Below are positions 47,812-57,760 of a stretch of DNA of 64,000 nt, piece by piece. The position numbers and the translations under genes are program-made. Source of the DNA: Phaeoceros laevis. Its lineage: Eukaryota > Anthocerotophyta > Anthocerotopsida > Notothyladales. How positions within the stretch are numbered: the stretch's first letter is position 1; every line of letters starts with the position of its first letter. The stretch spans positions 1 to 64,000 of the forward strand of contig JBNGIQ010008426.1 of the NCBI GenBank assembly GCA_049999765.1, in the 5' to 3' direction. The notes under the pieces are model-generated. The model made no database searches. It was not told where the DNA came from and saw only the letters and a list, made by a program, of their open reading frames with translations.

Positions 47812-50538
47812 GTGCTCGAAAGCAACTGCAGCAACAGAGACAGTGCTCATGAAGTGTTACCTATACTGATCAGACGTTTCTTGGTCCACAGCCAGACCGT
47901 GACAAATACTGAGCTACAAATCCTCTGTGAGAATGGACAAGCGGGCGAGGCGCTGGAGGTTCTATCTATCATGGACCAGCAGGGTACTGCTCCCTTGGTG
48001 GAAGTGTACAGGTCGCTGTTGCAGGCTTGCACCAAAAGAAGGAACCTGGCTGAGGCCAAGCGATTATATCTGCACTTGATTAAGGAAAAGCTGGAGTCCA
48101 GCAAATTTCTCGGACAGTTCGTGGTGGCCATGCTGGTGAAGTGTGGTGACCTTAAGGATGCACTTGAGGTGTTTCACAAGTTGCCACACCGAACTTCTTT
48201 CACCTGGACACACATAATTTTGGGCTACACTGAGGCTGGACATGGTAGGGAGGCTTTGAGGATGTACCAGGAAATGCGAGAGGGAGGTGTCCACCCCGAC
48301 AGATACACCTTTGTAAGCCTACTTAAGGCATGTGGCAGTATACCTGACCTGGAAGAGGGTAAGCGCATTCATGCTGAGGCTGTAAAGTATAGGTGCGTCG
48401 CTGATTTGTTTGTAGGCACCTGCCTTGTTGACATGTATGCAAAGTGTGGCAGCATTGAGGATGCCCAACAGGTGTTTGAGATGTTGCCAAAGCGAGATTT
48501 GGTGTCCTGGAATGCAATGCTTGCTGGTTACTCTCAACTAGACCAAGGGGACAAAGTCCTTCGTCTATTTAAGCAAATGCAAGATGAAGGGGTTGGTCCT
48601 GACGAGCGCACCTTTCTTAGTTTGCTTCAGGCATGTGGGAGCCTTGCTGATGAGGAAGAGAGTGTTCTCGTAGCTGGGGACCTGATTAAATTGGAAGCTT
48701 TGTGGAAGGGGAAAGCAGTACATGCTGAAAGTTGGACTATGGGCTACAAAACAAATCTGTTTATTGGTAGCACGCTTGTTAGTACATATGGGAAGTGTGG
48801 GAGCTGCACTGATGCTCAGTATGTGTTTGAAAGGATGTCGCGGCAGGACGTGGTGTCTTGGACAGCGCTTCTGTCGGCTTACGTTCAGCAAGGGCAAGGG
48901 GACAAGGTTTTGCAGCTCTATGAACAAATGCGGATGCAAAACGTCAGTCCTGATCTACGTGCCTTCATCACTTTGGTTCAGGCATGTGGCACACTCGCAG
49001 AAAAGGGAAACGAACTTGAGATAAATGGTCATTTGCTTAAGTTGGAGGCTTTGCATAGGGCGAAGGAGATACACGCTGAAGCTTTGAGAAGGGCTTATGC
49101 GTATGATGAGTTTGTTGGTAGCAGCCTTGTAAGCATGTATGGCAAGTGTTGGAGCAATGTAGATGCCCACTTGGTTTTTGAGGGTCTGCAGCAGCAGAGT
49201 ATAGTGTCATGGAATGCAATCCTCGCTGCTTGTTCACAGCAGGGCCAATCAGAGGATGCTCTGCAGATTTATGGCCTCATGCATGAGGAAGGCGTTGCCC
49301 CTAATGATCGATCTTTTTCAAGCGTGTTGCAAGCATGCGGAGATTTTGCTGAAAAGGAAGATGACGTGCTTTCAGATGGGCAATTGGTCAAACTGGAGGC
49401 TCTGCAAAAAGGGAAGGCAATACATGCTGAGGCCTGGGACAGGGGCTACATGAGAGATGTGTTTGTAGGCAGTGCACTCATCAGAATGTACGGGAAGTGT
49501 GGGAGCATCGTGGATGCCCAAGACGTGTTTGATGTCTTGCCTGAGCGTGATGTGGTGGTGTGGAACGCAATGCTCGTAGCACATGTTGAGCAGGGTCAAG
49601 GAAAGAACGCTTTACAGCTGTATGGACAAATGCAAGAAGAAGGTGTCAGAGCCAGTGAGAACACCTTGGTGTGCATATTGCAAGCGTCTGGCAATATGGG
49701 ATTAATCGAAGTCTGCATGTGGATCCATCAGACCCTTGTCTCCACAGGAAGCGACATGGGTGTGGCTGTTGCAAACACCCTCATTGACACTTACAGCAAA
49801 TGTGGAAGCATGAAGGAGGCTGAAGTTGTGTTTGCAGGGGTTTCTAAGCCTGATGTAGTCTCTTGGAATGTGCTCATTGGTGCTTATGCCCGTCATGGGA
49901 ACTTTCAGGCAAGCCTGCAACGTTTCCAGGAAATGCAAGTGGCGGGCACGAAGCCAGACAGGGTCACGTTCCTTTCGCTTCTGTCTGCATGCAGTCATGG
50001 TGGCTTGATCGACAAAGGTCTGGAATACTTCAAATCCATGACCAGGGATCATTGCATAACACCAGATATCGAACACTACGTCTGTATGGTGGATCTCTTG
50101 GGTCGTGCAGGACACTTCAACCTGGTGGAAGATTTGTTGTCACAAATGCCCGTGCAGCCTAACCTGCCCCTTTGGTTGTGCCTGCTGAGTGCTTGCCGGA
50201 AGCATAGCAATGTGGTGCTGGGAAAGCACGCCTTCGATTCTGCAGTTCGGTTGCAGCCAGAACAAAGTGCAGCTTATGTTCTCATGTCCAACACTTACTT
50301 TCAGGCTGGCATGTTAGAATGTGCACAAGCAGTGTATGAGTTGAAACAAGTGGAAGGCAAGGAACAAGGGAAGAGCTGGATGGAACATGATAACGAAGTA
50401 CACACATTTGTGGTCAAGGATTGTAGCCACCAGTGTCATGAACATGTCTTTGATCTGCTACAAAAGATTGTTACAGAGCTACAGTGTAAAGCAGATGCCA
50501 TGCCACCCTACGATGCCATACCACCCTACGATGTCTGA
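47812..50538 (+). CDS. PLS-class PPR protein, E type, DYW domain absent
   Basis: A 908-residue open frame that starts with a GTG codon. The first in-frame ATG (47971) falls inside the first PPR motif, so the true start is probably in an upstream exon. P, L and S motifs follow in order. Three consecutive modules have the same extra insert in the L motif, of the form (V)LxxGxLxKLEAL before the (A)IHAE core, giving an exact 351-bp period between S-motif cores (48424, 48775, 49126, 49477). After the last P/L/S block an E1/E2-like region ends in HTFVVKDCSHQCHEH...ELQCKADAM and a small repeat PPYDAIPPYDV. No HxE or DYW deaminase motif is present, so it would need a partner to edit RNA, or may act in stability or splicing (inference). 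No introns inside. Confidence 0.9.
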   Translation: MLESNCSNRDSAHEVLPILIRRFLVHSQTVTNTELQILCENGQAGEALEVLSIMDQQGTAPLVEVYRSLLQACTKRRNLAEAKRLYLHLIKEKLESSKFLGQFVVAMLVKCGDLKDALEVFHKLPHRTSFTWTHIILGYTEAGHGREALRMYQEMREGGVHPDRYTFVSLLKACGSIPDLEEGKRIHAEAVKYRCVADLFVGTCLVDMYAKCGSIEDAQQVFEMLPKRDLVSWNAMLAGYSQLDQGDKVLRLFKQMQDEGVGPDERTFLSLLQACGSLADEEESVLVAGDLIKLEALWKGKAVHAESWTMGYKTNLFIGSTLVSTYGKCGSCTDAQYVFERMSRQDVVSWTALLSAYVQQGQGDKVLQLYEQMRMQNVSPDLRAFITLVQACGTLAEKGNELEINGHLLKLEALHRAKEIHAEALRRAYAYDEFVGSSLVSMYGKCWSNVDAHLVFEGLQQQSIVSWNAILAACSQQGQSEDALQIYGLMHEEGVAPNDRSFSSVLQACGDFAEKEDDVLSDGQLVKLEALQKGKAIHAEAWDRGYMRDVFVGSALIRMYGKCGSIVDAQDVFDVLPERDVVVWNAMLVAHVEQGQGKNALQLYGQMQEEGVRASENTLVCILQASGNMGLIEVCMWIHQTLVSTGSDMGVAVANTLIDTYSKCGSMKEAEVVFAGVSKPDVVSWNVLIGAYARHGNFQASLQRFQEMQVAGTKPDRVTFLSLLSACSHGGLIDKGLEYFKSMTRDHCITPDIEHYVCMVDLLGRAGHFNLVEDLLSQMPVQPNLPLWLCLLSACRKHSNVVLGKHAFDSAVRLQPEQSAAYVLMSNTYFQAGMLECAQAVYELKQVEGKEQGKSWMEHDNEVHTFVVKDCSHQCHEHVFDLLQKIVTELQCKADAMPPYDAIPPYDV

Positions 50539-51159
50539 AATTTTTAGCCCAAGGAAGTGTTGTCTACGCCGCCATCGTCTATGTTGATAAGTAGCACCCA
50601 CCAGTCTTGATAACGTCCAGCAGCTGGAGGTTATCAAGAATTTGAGTCCAGCTACAGGGCACTGTACAAGGGCAAGGCAGCCTCAGTGTATTAGCAATTC
50701 AGACGGGACGCGACCTCTCAAGGGCTCAACAGTCATTCATGTAAGTCTTGCCCCCAGTATTCGAACAAGACGGAATCACGGAAACTCGAGGTCTGCGGTG
50801 GTACGCGACAGTAATCCAAGTAGAAGTTAGCCGGCCGGAGCTGGCCCTCCCGGAGGCGTTGGGTTGGGTCAAAGCTTGCCGTTTAGATGACTGTAACCGA
50901 GCCTCTGGCAGTGGCAGGTGGGGATTAGCCTTTCAAAGCGTAGAGGGCAAAAAGTCTATATCATCCACAAGTAGGATGCCAATGCTTCGATGCGGGCAGC
51001 TGCGTTTGGCGCTCTTGACCCTGCCCCCAAAAGCTTCAATACACAGCTGTAATAGATGGCAGAGGAAGGGATTCTGTTCAGCATGCCCACGTTGTGTGCC
51101 AGGTCCCGTTTCCCTCTGTGTCGCTGCAGGCATCTGGAAGCAGCCAGCTCGTGAAAACC
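50539..51159. other. Spacer between two PPR genes
   Basis: No gene recognised. The PPR frame below is open from 51094 without an ATG until 51160; an acceptor-like ctgcag at about 51124-51129 could mark a 5' exon junction. Confidence 0.45.
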
Positions 51160-54100
51160 ATGCGCCAAATGGCGGCGGGACTGGATTGCAACATGGCAGG
51201 CCCGGCATTGAGTCCATGCTTGCAACCAATCCCCACGCTGAGGCAGGGGTTGCAAGGACAAGTACCTGAGAGTGATGGGTTTGGAGCACTGAGCCACCCA
51301 GCAGGCCAGGTGTGGGGTGCCAACAGTTCTGCATCCTGTGCACAGGAAGTACTGCCTCCACAAGAGCTGAAGGAGGTCTCAAGGAAACAGTTCTTTGCAA
51401 ATTCGACACAGCGGTGCGACGGCAGACACATCAACCCCACTCCCCGGCATCCTGATGTCAAACACAAGGTGTCCAAGGTCGACATATGGTTAAACAATCG
51501 GCAGAAACCTGCTACGCTGGCTCCACAACAGCAAGGAGTTTTTGCTGCACATGAGAGCCATTCGGAAGTCGGAATGTGCAGGCAACTATGTGAGGATGGA
51601 CGGATGTCTGACGCTGTGGATGCGTTAGCCGAACTGCTGCAGTGGAGGCGTCATGTACCCCTCAACCTTTTCTATCGTCTCCTCAAGCGGTGCCTCCTGG
51701 TGAAGGACCTGGTTTTGGGCAAACGCGTCCATGCTCTCACTGTCAAAAGCGGGTATGAAGGAGACGCATTCTTGGCTACCCAACTCATCGGGCTGTACGG
51801 TTCGCATGGGAGGTTGGAGGAAGCAATGCGAGTCTTTACTGAAGTGTGTACACCGAACGCCTACAACTGGGCTACCATCATCTTCGCCTATGCTAGACAT
51901 GGAGGGCCTGCCGGGGCTGCAGAGGCTATTCGACTGTACAGACGAATGCGCGAGTCAACTGCTGTTAAGCCCGATGACCGTATCTACACAGCAGTTTTGA
52001 AAGCTTGTGCCACTGCGGGAGATTTAATTGCCGGCAAGGAGGTCCACGCTCATATTCTTGCGAGTCCAGGGAAGCCAGATACATTTGTTCAAGCTGGACT
52101 GGTTGATATGTACGCGAAGTGCGGGAGCTTACAGGATGCTCGCCGAGTGTTTGACAAACTTCCAGACAGGACTGTTGTAACATGGACAGCAATGATTGCA
52201 GGGTATGCTCAGCAGGGGATGGGTCAGGAAGCCCTGAACCTTTACAGAAGTATGCAAAAGGAAGGCCTCATTCCTCCCAATTCGGTTACATATTTATGCC
52301 TTCTGCAGGCATGTACCAGTGTAGGTGTAGGAGCTCTTCATGAGGGCAAGCAGCTGCATGCGAACATTAACGAACGAGGACTGCAAGAGGATGTTGTTCT
52401 AGGTGGCAGCTTGGTTAACATGTATGCAAAATGCGGCAGCTTAGAGGATGCACGCAGTGTGTTCGACAAGCTTCCAGAGAGGAATTCTGTAACATGGAAC
52501 GCGATGCTTGCAGGGTATGCACAGCAGGGGAAAGGTCAGGCAGCCCTTGATCTGTACAGCAGTATGCAACAAGAGGGCCTCATTTTTCCCAACACTGTTA
52601 CATATGTATCCCTACTTCAGGCATGTGCCAGTGTGGGTGTAGGAGCTCTGGATGAGGGAAAGAAGCTGCATGGACAGATTAAAGAACAAGGACTGCGAGA
52701 GGGTCCGGTTCTAGGTGGCAGCTTGGTTAACATGTATGCAAAATGTGGTAGCTTACAGGACGCTCGCAAGTTGTTCGACAAACTTCCCGAGAGGAATGTC
52801 GTAGCATGGACCGCGATGCTTGCAGGTTATGCCCAGCAGGGAATGGGCGAGGAAGCCCTCAGACTTTACAGCAGAATGGAACAGGAAGGCCTTTCTCCTC
52901 CAGATTGTGTAACTTTCACGTGCCTCTTACGGGCATGTGCTACTGTAGGTTTAGGAGCTCTTCATGAGGGAAAGCAGTTGCATGCACAGATCAAAGAACA
53001 AGGACTGCAAGAGGATGTAGTCCTAAGCAGCAGCTTGGTTAACATGTATGCGAAATGTGGTAGCCTGGAAGATGCTCGCAGCGTGTTCGACAATCTTCGA
53101 GAGAGGAATGTCGTAGCATGGACCACGATGATTGCCGGTTATGCGCAGCAGGGGATGGGTCAAGAAGCGCTCAGTCTTTACGGCAGTATGCAACAAGAAG
53201 GCATCGTTTCTCCCAACTCTGTTACATATGTATGCCTGCTCCAGGCATGTGCCAGTGTAGGTGTGGGAGCTCTTCATGAGGGGAAGCAGCTCCATTTACA
53301 CATCAAAGAACGAGGACTCGAACAGGATGTTGTTCTAGCCGGTAGCTTGGTTAACATGTATGCAAAATGCGGTAGCTTAGAGGATGCCCGCAGCATCTTT
53401 GACAAACTTTCAGAGAGGCCTATTGTCGCATGCACTGCATTGCTTGCAGGTTATGCGAAGCAGGGGATGGGTCAGGAAGCCCTTAGTCTTTACAGCAGCA
53501 TGCAACAGGAAGGCCTGAATGCTCCTGATTCTGTTACATATGCTTGCCTGCTGCAGGCATGTGCCAGTGTAGGTGTTGGAGCTCTATATGACGGGAAGCA
53601 GCTGCATGCACAGATAAAAGAACGAGGATTGCAAGAGGACTTGTTTCTTGGCGGCAGCTTGGTTAACATGTATGCAAGATGTGGTAGCTTGGAAGATGCG
53701 CGCCAATTGTTTGACAGACTCCCAGAGAGGAATATTGTAACATGGAACGCCATGATTGCAGGGTATGCCCAGCAGGGAATGGGTCAGGACGCCCTTATTC
53801 TTTACAGCAGTATGCAACAGGAGGGCCGCATTCCTCCTGATCCTGTTACATATGTATGCGTGCTTCAGGCTTGTGCCTGTATAGGTGTAGAAGCTCTTCA
53901 TGAGGGAAAACGGCTACATGAACAGATCCAAGAACAAGGACTGCAAGAGGAATTGGTTCTTGGCGGCAGCTTGGTTCACATGTATGCAAGATGTGGTGGC
54001 TTAGAGGATGGTCTCCGACTGTTTAACCAACTTCCAGAGAGGAATGTTGTAACATGGAACGCGATGATTGCAGGGTATGCAAATCAGGGGATGGGTCAGG

Positions 54101-55278
54101 AAGCCCTGAGTCTTTACAATAGTATGCAACTGGAGGGCCGCGTTTCTCCCAATTCTGCTACATACGCATGCCTGCTGCAGGCATGTGCAGTTCTAGCTGC
54201 TCTGCCGCTCGGAAAGCAGTTGCATGCAGAGATTGAGGACCGAGGTATGCAAGGGGACGAGGTTGTAGGAGCAGCACTGGTGAATATGTATGCAAAATGC
54301 GGAAGCATGTTTGATTCACAGTGGGTGTTTGATTCACTGCCTAAAAGATGCGTGGAGGCTTGGGGTGCACTGATTGGTGGATATGCCCGCCAAGGAGACA
54401 GTGACGTTGTGTTTAAGTTGGTTGAAAAGATGACACTGGAAGGCATACAGCCTGATGGCATCACGTTTCTTAGTGTGCTGACAGTATGCAGTCATGCGGG
54501 TTTGGTGGACAAAGGCCGAAAGTACTTCGAGGCGATGAGGACAGACTATGGCATTAGTGCAACCCTTGACCACTTCACATGCATGATGGATCTCCTGGGG
54601 CGAGCAGGTCATCTTGGCGAGGCGCTACAGATCGCCAGGACCATGCCTTTCCCGCCTACTGTTGCAGTGTGGCTCACGATGTTAGGTGCTTGCCTGAAGT
54701 GGAATAGCGTTGAGATTGGGCAGCAGGCTTTTGAGTTTGCGGTGGCGTTGGACGGAAAAGATGCCGCACCTTATGTGTTGATGTCCAACATTTATGCAAG
54801 GGCTGAGATGTGGCAGGAGGCAAAGGAGATGCAGGCAAGGAGAAAGGAATGTGGGGCATGGAAGAAGCCAGGCCAGAGTTGGTGGACTGACATGGGCGGA
54901 GTGGTGCACACGTTTGCAGTTGGGGACAAGAAGCATCTTGAGAGTGACGGAATCTATGCAAGGCTCGATCAGCTGGTGCCCAAAATGAAGAAGGAAGGAT
55001 ATGTGCCCCACCTGCACTCATCGTTGCGGGACATACCTGATGATGGGAAGGAAGCTGAGTTGTGTGGGCACAGCGAGAAGCTGGCTATCGCATATGCCCT
55101 GAATAAAACGCCTGAGGGGACAACTATACGAATTGTGAAGAATCTGCGCGTATGCGTGGATTGTCACACAGCAACAGCTTACATATCGAAACTAGAAAAT
55201 CGAACTATTATCTGCCGGGATGCCAGTCGTTTCCATGTCTTCAAGGAGGGGAAATGCTCCTGTGGGGACTACTGGTAG
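51160..55278 (+). CDS. Giant PLS-class PPR-E-DYW protein with a homogenised repeat array
   Basis: About 1372 residues from the first in-frame ATG, without introns. After a 140-residue leader come nine PLS triplets, then E1/E2 and a complete DYW domain: CGHSEKLA (HxE), VCVDCH (CxxC), CGDYW end. S-motif cores (GSLVNMYAKCG) lie at 52099, 52411, 52723, 53035, 53347, 53659 and 53971, an exact 312-bp (104-residue) step six times, then 54277. Repeats are highly alike at DNA level, which indicates recent duplication or gene conversion. It is paralogous to the PPR at 26.6-28.8 kb: same N-terminal block (GKRVHALTVKSGYEGDAF against GIRIHALAVRSGYESNAF) and nearly the same DYW, but about five more triplets. 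Predicted role: site-specific C-to-U editing of an organelle RNA; the array would contact an unusually long site. Confidence 0.95.
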   Translation: MRQMAAGLDCNMAGPALSPCLQPIPTLRQGLQGQVPESDGFGALSHPAGQVWGANSSASCAQEVLPPQELKEVSRKQFFANSTQRCDGRHINPTPRHPDVKHKVSKVDIWLNNRQKPATLAPQQQGVFAAHESHSEVGMCRQLCEDGRMSDAVDALAELLQWRRHVPLNLFYRLLKRCLLVKDLVLGKRVHALTVKSGYEGDAFLATQLIGLYGSHGRLEEAMRVFTEVCTPNAYNWATIIFAYARHGGPAGAAEAIRLYRRMRESTAVKPDDRIYTAVLKACATAGDLIAGKEVHAHILASPGKPDTFVQAGLVDMYAKCGSLQDARRVFDKLPDRTVVTWTAMIAGYAQQGMGQEALNLYRSMQKEGLIPPNSVTYLCLLQACTSVGVGALHEGKQLHANINERGLQEDVVLGGSLVNMYAKCGSLEDARSVFDKLPERNSVTWNAMLAGYAQQGKGQAALDLYSSMQQEGLIFPNTVTYVSLLQACASVGVGALDEGKKLHGQIKEQGLREGPVLGGSLVNMYAKCGSLQDARKLFDKLPERNVVAWTAMLAGYAQQGMGEEALRLYSRMEQEGLSPPDCVTFTCLLRACATVGLGALHEGKQLHAQIKEQGLQEDVVLSSSLVNMYAKCGSLEDARSVFDNLRERNVVAWTTMIAGYAQQGMGQEALSLYGSMQQEGIVSPNSVTYVCLLQACASVGVGALHEGKQLHLHIKERGLEQDVVLAGSLVNMYAKCGSLEDARSIFDKLSERPIVACTALLAGYAKQGMGQEALSLYSSMQQEGLNAPDSVTYACLLQACASVGVGALYDGKQLHAQIKERGLQEDLFLGGSLVNMYARCGSLEDARQLFDRLPERNIVTWNAMIAGYAQQGMGQDALILYSSMQQEGRIPPDPVTYVCVLQACACIGVEALHEGKRLHEQIQEQGLQEELVLGGSLVHMYARCGGLEDGLRLFNQLPERNVVTWNAMIAGYANQGMGQEALSLYNSMQLEGRVSPNSATYACLLQACAVLAALPLGKQLHAEIEDRGMQGDEVVGAALVNMYAKCGSMFDSQWVFDSLPKRCVEAWGALIGGYARQGDSDVVFKLVEKMTLEGIQPDGITFLSVLTVCSHAGLVDKGRKYFEAMRTDYGISATLDHFTCMMDLLGRAGHLGEALQIARTMPFPPTVAVWLTMLGACLKWNSVEIGQQAFEFAVALDGKDAAPYVLMSNIYARAEMWQEAKEMQARRKECGAWKKPGQSWWTDMGGVVHTFAVGDKKHLESDGIYARLDQLVPKMKKEGYVPHLHSSLRDIPDDGKEAELCGHSEKLAIAYALNKTPEGTTIRIVKNLRVCVDCHTATAYISKLENRTIICRDASRFHVFKEGKCSCGDYW
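52099..54276 (+). repeat. Coding tandem array, exact 312-bp period
   Basis: Seven near-identical modules inside the PPR gene. The distance between successive leucine codons of the S-motif core is 312 bp six times in a row, and the last interval (to 54277) is 306 bp. Confidence 0.9.
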
Positions 55279-56388
55279 GTGACCGCTGGATGTCCGCCAT
55301 GAACCGAGAAGAGGACCTCGCATCCATGCGCCTCAGATTCTTCTTCATTCTCTTCTCGTCATTCTTGGGAATTTCAGTGAACAAATCGTGGCTGAGGGAA
55401 CCACATCATCAACAACAACTTTTGATCTATCGGAAGACCGGCCAGTGCTGATCGACATTGATTTCCCGTGCGGTATGTTTGATGATCTGCTTATGTTATT
55501 TGTGCCCCCTTCCAGGTCCTTTCTCCTTTGAGAGTTCTAATTCTGTCTTTCCTGAGCAGTTGCGACAGCTGGTGAAAGGAAGCGTTCACATCTACTGATC
55601 CTCCCACCAGCAAGTGCTTGCTGCAGATGAGGGTGCAAGAGACAGGTCCACCGGTGGTTGGAGCTGGTCTCCTGTCTGCAGCCTTGGCTGATGACAGAAC
55701 ACGGCTCTGCAGAGAGTGCAGGTTCGCTCAAAGCCAATCTTGAACATCACTGCAAGCTCGCTATTCAGACGCAGCGAAAAGCTAAAATCATACCAGCTGG
55801 CTTCACAGCCAGCTGGTATGATTCAAAGGTTTATAGTTGCAAATGAAATTCTCCGGCCGTCTTCCTATCTCCAAAACAACTAGGCGTCCGGCGCGCTGGG
55901 CTGGACTAAGATGGGAGGAGCGTTTGCAAAGCCAGCAAGAATATAGAGCAGGGTATCTCCTATACTTTCCAGGAAATGATCCTGAGCCCGCTTGTTTCAG
56001 CGGCTTGCATCAAAAGGTGGACAGACGGAAGAGACAATTGTGTATGAATAGCTATCCAATCAGTTATGATAGCGAAAGGCTATATCGTCTTCACCTAGTA
56101 TGCAGATCTGCATGAGTGAAAGGGACTAAGTATCGCTGTGCGTTGCATTCGCAAGGATATCCATGCAGAATATTGGGTTTCATAGCGATGGCGTGGAGTA
56201 TGCAATGAAGGGGCTAAGCTACGCTGTTCTGTGTATACGCCTGCAACTATGACAGGCTCATGGAGCTGGTTGCAGGTACTTTTTGTGGCTGCTACCACTG
56301 ACTTGCACGGTACAGATATTCTCTAGTGCAGCAGTTTGACGAGTTTGATACCAGATGCGTTCTTCCGTTCTTCGCCGTTGTCTGAAGA
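55279..56388. other. Tail-to-tail spacer
   Basis: 3' flanks of the PPR (+) and the polyketide synthase (-). It contains a 17-bp hairpin at 55786-55823 and no supported gene. Confidence 0.55.
55786..55823. repeat. Perfect 17-bp stem, 4-base loop
   Basis: Arms 55786-55802 and 55807-55823 are exact inverted copies (aatcataccagctggct) around tcac. It lies about 510 bp past the PPR stop codon, with no T-run beside it. Confidence 0.9.
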
Positions 56389-57760
56389 TCATAGCATCCT
56401 CAAGAGGATTCCTTCCACTGTAATTCCTGGCCCAAATGCCAGGGCCAGAGTCCAGTCATGAGTTGGAACTTCGTCCTTCTGTTTACGAAACTTGTCCAGA
56501 ATGAAAATGACTGTGGGTGCTCCCATGTTTGCATAGATATCCAGAATGCCCCTGCATGTTGGTTACATGTTTGTGACTGAGTATCTTCCGATCACTATTT
56601 GTCGCATGCAACATCAGTCAATAGGAAGTTGGGATTACCTTGAAACCTCAAGTTGTTCAGGCTTAAGCTTGCAGTTCTTGTCAACAGCATCAACAATGGC
56701 TTTGCCACCAGGGTGTAATGCCCAGTTTATGGTGTCGAAGTCCAGTCCCGTTCCTTCCAGAAGCTGTGTGACAAACTGGGCAGAATTGGCTCCCACAAAC
56801 TGTGGTACGGTCTTGGACAGCTGTGCAAAGAGTCCAGCCTGGGTGAGGCGGACCACTATGGCGTGATCTGAATGTGGTATGTAGCTTGTCTTGGACCGGT
56901 GGAGTTCATAGATGGGCTTCTCATTCTCTGTGGGCTCAGCTCCGATCACAACTGCCGCTGCCCCATCACCAAATATTGATGCTACAACGATGTTGTTGCC
57001 AACATCATCTGGGTTCACCGGTTGTGCCTGCAAGCAATAGTGTATTAACTTGTGCTGAGCGCAAGGTCCTTGGGTCACCTGCTTGCATGGGAATATGCAT
57101 ATGGAGGTTGAAGTCTCACCTGACAAGAATTGAGCTCCACACACACAATGAGCACACGGTTGGATGGGTTGGCCAACGCAATCTCTGCAGCAGTTCTGAT
57201 GCCAATGAGACCTGTATGGCATCCCATGTATGAGACAGTGAAATGCTTTGTGGTTGTAGGAAGCTTGAGCAACTTGATCATTTGCATGTCCAGTCCGGGG
57301 CAAGGCATCCCATTTGAAGAGAAGGTCAGGACGTGGGTGATGGCAGAACGGTCCACACCCCACTCCTCAATGGCCTTGGTTCCAGCCTCCAGGCCAAGTG
57401 GGATTGCCTGAGGTTCGAACAAAGCTAGTCTATCGTCCAATGAGGGAGCTCCAAATGTTGACAGATTGGAGTTCTTATGGTACTCATCGTATGTGACAGC
57501 CAGGTGTTTCCGTGTGATTCCAGTCGAGTTACCTGCCAAGCAACGCGTGCAGGTGAATGGAGTCTCAAGGCTGTGAATCATATCAGAAAGTGCTCAAGTA
57601 CAGGCTTACAGATTCGATTAGCAAGCTCTTGAATTGCTGGTGAAGCATTAACGGCCTCTCCGTACTTCTTTGCAAAGTCCTTCATGTATATGATGCGCTC
57701 TGGATTTGCAGTACCCATCCCAAGTACGCATGGCAACGACGACTTGTTCGAACCTGCCAT
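56389..57760 (-). CDS. Type III polyketide synthase (chalcone-synthase superfamily, divergent)
   Basis: Condenses a starter CoA with malonyl-CoA units; the product cannot be told from sequence. Four exons in phase: 57610-57760, 57120-57532, 56639-57027, 56389-56551; 371 residues. The first intron splits a Cys codon (T|GT), the position conserved in plant CHS genes. The catalytic triad is present: Cys in SYMGCHTGLIG, His in INWALHPGGKAI, Asn in GILDIYANMGAP. The AFGPG loop near the C-terminus stands for the usual GFGPG. The residues after the catalytic Cys (HTG instead of F(A/G)GG) and the overall divergence argue against true chalcone synthase. Other members, such as those making alkylpyrones or sporopollenin precursors, are possible. 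The start at 57760 gives MAGSNKSSLPCVLGMGTANPE, the normal family beginning. Confidence 0.93.
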
